Positions 59,188 through 64,000 of a stretch of 64,000 nt of DNA are shown piece by piece (position 1 is the stretch's first letter; every line of letters begins with the position of its first letter). The notes beneath the pieces are model-generated. The model made no database searches and was not told the DNA's origin. It saw only the letters and a list, made by a program, of their open reading frames with translations. The DNA comes from Cymodocea nodosa. Lineage: Eukaryota > Streptophyta > Magnoliopsida > Alismatales > Cymodoceaceae. Made by a program: the position numbers and the translations under genes. The stretch covers positions 4,980,001 to 5,044,000 of the forward strand of contig CM072335.1 in the NCBI GenBank assembly GCA_036874045.1, read 5' to 3'.

Positions 59188-60936
59188 TCATGTGTTATTT
59201 CGATTAATAGAATTTCTTTTTAATACATAGATAACTTTTTCTTTATTAATTTTTTTCAAATAGCCATTTTCATAGTCCATTTTATAGCTATTTGAAAAAT
59301 TAACAAAAGCATATATTTTTGGTGGTTCATAGTTAGAACTTATACTAGTTCTATCACCAAAAATTTTATAACTATTAATAATATTGGTCAGTTTCTTATC
59401 TCTTTTGGTAAAATCTCCTAGTTTAAATTTTAGTCTACCAATTTCTTGTTCTAATTTTTCCATATCAGACTTAGAACTAGATTTTTCTACACATTATTTT
59501 ATAAGTTTTTCATTCAGTTCTATAGTTTCATCTTGTAGCTTTTTGTTTTCTAAAAATTTATCCTTTAGTTCTTTAATAAGTTTTGAGTTATATTTTTCAA
59601 GTTTAGAAATTTTATCATGCATATTAGAACTATCAACAACAAATTTATTTTTCTTTAATGTAGAATTTTCAGTTTTTAAACTAGTAATTTCCTTTTCTAA
59701 CTTAGCAACATTTTTATTACTATTAGATAATTTCCTTTTTAAAATAGAATTTTCTAGACTAACATTTTTCAGTTCTTCCAATAATTCATTATAATCATCT
59801 TGATTTATATTAGACACATCAAAATCATTATCAGAAATTATTTCATCAGCTATATTAGAATCAGAATGTACCTCATTAGTGTTAGCCATAAAATAGACAT
59901 TGGCTAGTTCTTTAGACTCAGACTTAGTCTATATACCATTAGTACTGGTACCTTCAGATACTTCAAATTCTGTAGAGTCATCCCAAGTAACTTGGAATGC
60001 TTTCTCCTTTCCTTAATTAAATTTTCTCTAATGAAACTTCTGTTTTCCATGAGATTTCTTCTTATCAAAATTCTTTCTTTCATCCTTCTTTTGATATGTG
60101 CATTAGCTCTAAAAATGCTCATATCTATTGTAGTTGAAGCATTTTGTAGCAGATTGCTTTCCTTTGTCATGGTTTTTTCCTTTCTTCCAGAATTTTCTGT
60201 ATTTTCTGATAAAACAAGCCAATTCTTTTGGAAACTCATTAACAGGCTCCTTAGATGGTTGTTGAGCCTTCAATGCTAGTTCCTTCTTCTTTTCAACCTT
60301 CCTTGAGGTTTCTCCTTCCTCTTCTTTCCAATGTATTAATTGGGTTTCATAGGCTAATAGATTGCTAGTGAGATCTTCTAGTGTAAAAGTCCTCATATCC
60401 TTTGAATCTTGAAGTGAGGTAGCCTTAGCTTTCCAATCTTTATTCAGGCTTCTCAAGACTTTGATAACCTGTTCTTTCATGGAAAATTCTTTCCCAAGAT
60501 TCTTCAATCCATTTATGATCTCAATGAAACGAGATATGAGATCAGTGATACTCTCATTCTCTTTCATTTTGAACATCTCATATTTTCTTAGTAGGATACT
60601 TATTTTTGTATCTTTCACCTCATTTGTTCCCTCATATGTAATTTCTAATACACGCCAAGCTTTATGTGCAGTAAAACATGCAGGAATCTTGTTGTATATA
60701 TCAGTAGTGATTGCACAAGTTAGTGCATTCATTCCTTTTGCATCCATTTGTATTTTCTTCTCATCTTCATCATTCCACATATCTTTAGGAACATTTGGAA
60801 GTTGTATTCCATGAACCACTGCTCTCCATACCTTCATATCCATAAATTTTAAAAAGTTAGTCATTTTGTTTTTCCAAAAACCATAGTTATTGCCATCAAA
60901 CAATGGAGGTTGGTGAACATGCTGACCCTCTACCAT
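59188..60936 (-). pseudogene. gag of the Sirevirus-like copia element, fossil
   Basis: Starts near 60,936 with MVEGQHVHQPPLFDGNNYGF and contains the copia Gag landmarks (YGFWKNKMTNFLKFMD; AHKAWRVLEITYEGTNEVKD; ESITDLISRFIEIINGLKNL). A zinc-knuckle-like CFNYNRYEHF lies near 60,120. A long Lys/Glu/Asn-rich coiled coil follows (59,889-59,188; for example LKRKLSNSNKNVAKLEKEI), as described for Sirevirus Gag. It lies about 35 bases from the primer-binding site. It is broken. Confidence 0.8.
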
Positions 60937-60971
60937 TGATCTCAGATTGATTAAATCTATTATAAAGATAA

Positions 60972-60986
60972 CCTACTCTGATACCA
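60972..60986 (-). other. Primer-binding site, initiator-Met tRNA type
   Basis: The minus strand TGGTATCAGAGTAGG is complementary to the 3' end of plant initiator tRNA-Met, with a small difference, and lies 2 bases from the 5' LTR. It is the usual copia primer site. Confidence 0.85.
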
Positions 60987-60988
60987 CT

Positions 60989-62755
60989 TGAAAAGATCAA
61001 ATGGTACACTAGAGGGGGAGTGAATAGTGTCCTAATGAAATTTATTTTGCTTTTAAATTTTTTGGAAGCTGTTGACACTAATGAACCCTAATTAATTGAT
61101 TTTGTAATTAAAAAAATGTAGTGTAGAAAGTAAATGACACAAAGGATTTATAGTGGTTTCCCAAATTAGGTAGTCCACTCCTCAAGGCCACAACCTCGAA
61201 AATTCCTCTAAGTGCTTTTAAGGCTAAACACAAACCTTAAATAAGTTACTTTTGCAGGCTAAGCAACAACCTTACAGATGTTTTTATAGGCTAAACAAAA
61301 ACCTTACACAAAGCACCAACTTTATGTACTCAAGACCCTAATCTTGAGCAAGTGAAGAATCACACTTCACTCTCTTCACCAAGGCCCCGACCTTGTGAAG
61401 GTATACTCACAACACCCTTGTGAGTTAGGGTTTTGAAGTAAACGAGAAAACAGTTTAAAAACAAGAGTCACTGACTCAAAATGAAGAAGACACACAACAC
61501 AATGTCAACTCCTATGAAGAGTTGATTTATGAAGCTCTAAGGAGAAATCCTGATTGATCTGTAGTTTTTTAATCTTCTGAACTTTGTTGCAGATGAATCT
61601 CCAGAGTGTTTGCAGAATTACTAAAATTTCTCCTTTCGTGTATTGAAAAATCTGTGTGTATGTTTCAGTTTTTTGCAAATCCTTTTTGTTCTTCCTTTGA
61701 AATTTGCATAGATGGAAAGAATTTTGAAATGGTCAGATGCCTTATGCAGTAATTCATTTCCAGCAACATTGAATCATAATGAAGTCGAGATCTACAATCA
61801 AAAGATATCTTGCAAAAATAGTTAATCAATCAATAATAATTGCAGATTCTGTAAATATAAAATCTTCGGAGGATTTTAGAAAATAGGAGACTTAGAAGGC
61901 TAACCATCTAAAATTCAAAAATATTTTGGATAGTTAAAGCTAACACTCTAAAAGATCACTTAAGTTATGCATTTAAATAAAGACACATGTCCTTCCAAAA
62001 TAGTCGCATAAAATATTAAGAATAAACTATCCGATTAAGAAAATGCATTTCGGATACTTACAAAAATAACTCTCCAAACCTTAAGACATTTCGGATAGTT
62101 ATAGAGATAACTCTTTGAACCTTAAGGTATTTCGAATAGTTACACACGTAACCTTTCGAAAAGTCACTTAAGTCAGGAATAATAAAAAATTCAATTATCC
62201 GAAGCTTAAAACAAATATCGGATACTTACAGAAGGTAACTTGCTAATTTTTAAGAGTTTTCGGATAGTTACATTGTAACCTGCCAAAAAGTTACTTAAGT
62301 CAAGCGATGAGAGCATGACACGTGTTCTTTAGAAGAAAGTAACTGAAAATACATTAAATCAGAGAAACAACTAACTATCTAGAATGTAAACCCTTAACTA
62401 TCCGAAATTGAAGGAATTTTGGATACTTAGCATAAAAAATATATCCAGACATAAAAATGCTTAACTCACCGAAGATAAATACTTTTTGGATAGTTATCGA
62501 TATAACTTTCTGAAAAGCTAGGAGAGAAAATTAACCATTCGATTTGTCCTATTTTGTTCAGTGACTTATATATTAACTTTTCGATTAATCACTATAGAAA
62601 TAACAACCTGTTGAAATCTAATTTAAAAAGTTCTAAGTACATTGTAGTTAGATAATTTTCATTTTAGTAAAATAACTGCTAAAATTATCGTAGAAATAAT
62701 TAAACCACACGTTTTTCATCATCAACATTAATTGATAAAAATAATTGAACTAACA
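60989..62755 (-). repeat. 5' LTR of the copia element
   Basis: TGAAAAGATCAAATGG ... ATTGAACTAACA (plus strand), 1,767 bp, paired with 49,445-51,167. It has the cassette ACTTAAGTCA (62,293-62,302)-N11-CATGACACGTGT (62,314-62,325), with the same spacing as in the gypsy LTR. Confidence 0.9.
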
Positions 62756-62760
62756 TTTTG

Positions 62761-63370
62761 TAATGTATCTAGGTATCTCATTAGTAAGCCAATTTGGATC
62801 GATTTATTTGATTATGATATTATTGATTGGTTTAGTCGTATATGTAGAAATTAGTTCATGGGAAGATATTGGATTTTTGGATTTGAAAAATGAACTGCTT
62901 TGAAATGAAGATTTATATTCATTTTATAATGCTTTAGCATAAAAATACACTTCTATAGCATTGATTTGCAAGTGGTTTCAAAGGATTCTAATTATTGAGA
63001 TGAGAGTATTGATTTTTTTTCATTTAATTGCAAACTACAATTTACTATCCATTAAGTTGTTTTGTGGTGCGATTTGAATCTCTTTTGTTAAAGCTTCTCA
63101 TATACAATTTAGTGGTGTAATTTGGATTAAAATTGATATTGTGTTTTATGAGATTTGCATTTTCAAAGTTAGTAGTCAAAAATAACTTAACCACTATAGG
63201 AATTCTACATGCTATTATATTTGAATGCATACTACCTATTAAATCTATGCAAGTGAAATTTCATGCATTGTTTTACACAAAGTTGTATGTGAATCTAATG
63301 TTATGGTGCATCTAATGTGCATTTCTATATTATGGTGCATTTTATATTATCTTGACATGTGCATTCTTAG
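62761..63370. other. AT-rich DNA right of the copia element
   Basis: No gene recognised. Short open stretches have no domain. It may be the 5' part of the Harbinger-type element whose Myb/SANT-like ORF follows. Confidence 0.45.
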
Positions 63371-63373
63371 GAA

Positions 63374-64000
63374 ATGGAAAACAAGAAAGGTAGTGGAAGA
63401 TCCTATTTTAGCTAGAGTGTTCAAGCAAATGAGATGATATTAACAAGGGTATGTAATGCTATTAAGGAGGGTAATAGTAAAACTCATGATAGAAAGATAC
63501 GAGTTGAGACTTGGTTGAAAGTAATTGATGATTGCAATAAAGAAACATGAGGTAACATCTAAAAGAAAAATATCGACAATCGAATGAAAACATGGCGACA
63601 AATGTACAAGATTTATACCAAGTTTGATGCACAAATTAGTTGGGGATGGAACTACATTTATGGACATACAAATATCCCAAAAGAAGTTTGGGATGATTTC
63701 ATTATGGTTGGTTGAATTTTTTCAAAATTAAATTTAACATCTAATTAGCTTATAATTTGTACTAATATATATTTTTGTAATAGATTCATCTAGAGTGTAC
63801 ATAGTATAAGGACAAGACATGTCTCATATATGACTAGCTTCAGATAATATTTGAAGGAAATCTTGCAACTAGCTCAACTAAAATGAGTACAACAAATCCG
63901 AGAGTAGTTGTGAACTTAAATGAAGATACAAACGACTTTGATAATATACCTTTTACACAATGCTATGGAATTTGAAGCTGAAACTTAAGATCCTTCTCCT
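63374..64000 (+). pseudogene. Myb/SANT-like DNA-binding protein (Harbinger-associated type), decayed, runs off the window
   Basis: From the ATG at 63,374 the frame reads MENKKGSGRSYFS, then a stop where the family has Trp, then SVQANEMILTRVCNAIKEGN. It continues with NRMKTWRQMYKIYTKFDAQI, ISWGWNYIYGHTNIPKEVWD and DDFIMV. This is the Myb/SANT-like pattern (RLKTWKK.Y.....SGFGWD.....V...VWDDYI). Another two stops fall between. After an intron-like GT...AG (about 63,714-63,780), LECT...YKDKTCLIYD...LQIIFEGNLATSS follows, matching the family's YRNK...YD.L..IFG...ATG block. Such proteins act as partners of PIF/Harbinger transposases, but unrelated host copies also exist. It continues past the right edge. 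Confidence 0.6.

Larger units (their letters stand above)
49445..62755 (-). mobile_element. Sirevirus-like Ty1/copia element, 13.3 kb, fossil
   Basis: Both LTRs are present (49,445-51,167 and 60,989-62,755), flanked by a perfect 5-bp target duplication TTTTG (49,440-49,444 and 62,756-62,760). The minus strand reads: 5' LTR, initiator-Met-type primer-binding site, gag, protease, integrase, RT, RNase H, a spacer, an extra ORF, a polypurine tract and the 3' LTR. Large size, a long coiled-coil Gag extension, an extra ORF after pol and repeated purine tracts point to the Sirevirus/Maximus lineage. The two LTRs differ at about a dozen or more sites in the first ~195 bases by eye, so it is moderately old. 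It is broken with several breaks, plus a MITE insertion. Confidence 0.85.

Noticed and set aside
59384-60814. Plus-strand open frames of 95-136 codons rich in Ser/Phe/Leu.
   Set aside because: They are antisense shadows of the Lys/Glu/Asn-rich copia Gag coiled coil.

Overview
The window is from a flowering-plant nuclear genome. It is AT-rich, has GT-AG introns, and is dominated by LTR retrotransposons of plant lineages (Athila-like Ty3/gypsy and Sirevirus-like Ty1/copia), with PIF/Harbinger DNA transposons and MITEs. I cannot resolve the plant family. Only one host gene looks whole: a four-exon GH28 polygalacturonase at 43,502-45,021 (+).

Layout. 1-2,480: a GC-richer unassigned stretch, then AT-rich DNA with a duplicated repeat. 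2,499-3,585: a decayed PIF/Harbinger transposase cut by a 25-kb block of nested Athila-like elements (3,586-28,512). Harbinger-type Myb/SANT-like sequence resumes at 28,513. Inside the block, an outer element on the minus strand (3' LTR 3,586-5,865, internal part 5,866-12,499) carries an F-box/F-box-associated host-like sequence. An inner element on the minus strand (12,500-about 27,900) is inserted into the outer element's extra ORF, and the inner element's own extra ORF is split by a solo LTR (18,998-20,850, + strand). At about 27,900 the inner 5' LTR is cut and joined head-to-head to an inverted LTR fragment.

29,445-31,110: palindrome-rich foldback DNA, then a ~240-bp tandem satellite. 33,595-37,403: a decayed copia fragment carrying a Tourist-like MITE, followed by a degenerate Athila-type LTR (37,404-about 39,010). 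39,000-43,430: no recognisable genes. 46,876-49,212: MITE-related end, minisatellite and a solo LTR with perfect target-site duplication. 49,445-62,755: a 13.3-kb Sirevirus-like copia element bounded by TTTTG duplications, with gag, pol and an extra ORF that is itself split by a MITE with TTA duplications. 63,374-64,000: a second Myb/SANT-like domain.

The most unusual observation is that the Ty3/gypsy and Ty1/copia elements, which belong to different superfamilies, share two things. One is an LTR cassette: a CTTAAG palindrome, then an ACACGTGT G-box palindrome at a constant spacing, embedded among TAACTATCCGA / TCGGATAGTTA motifs. The other is a related extra ORF downstream of pol. In both, cassette-like motifs and a TATA-like sequence also sit roughly 100-300 bp upstream of that extra ORF, which suggests an internal promoter. 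All retroelements here look broken and are described as fossils.
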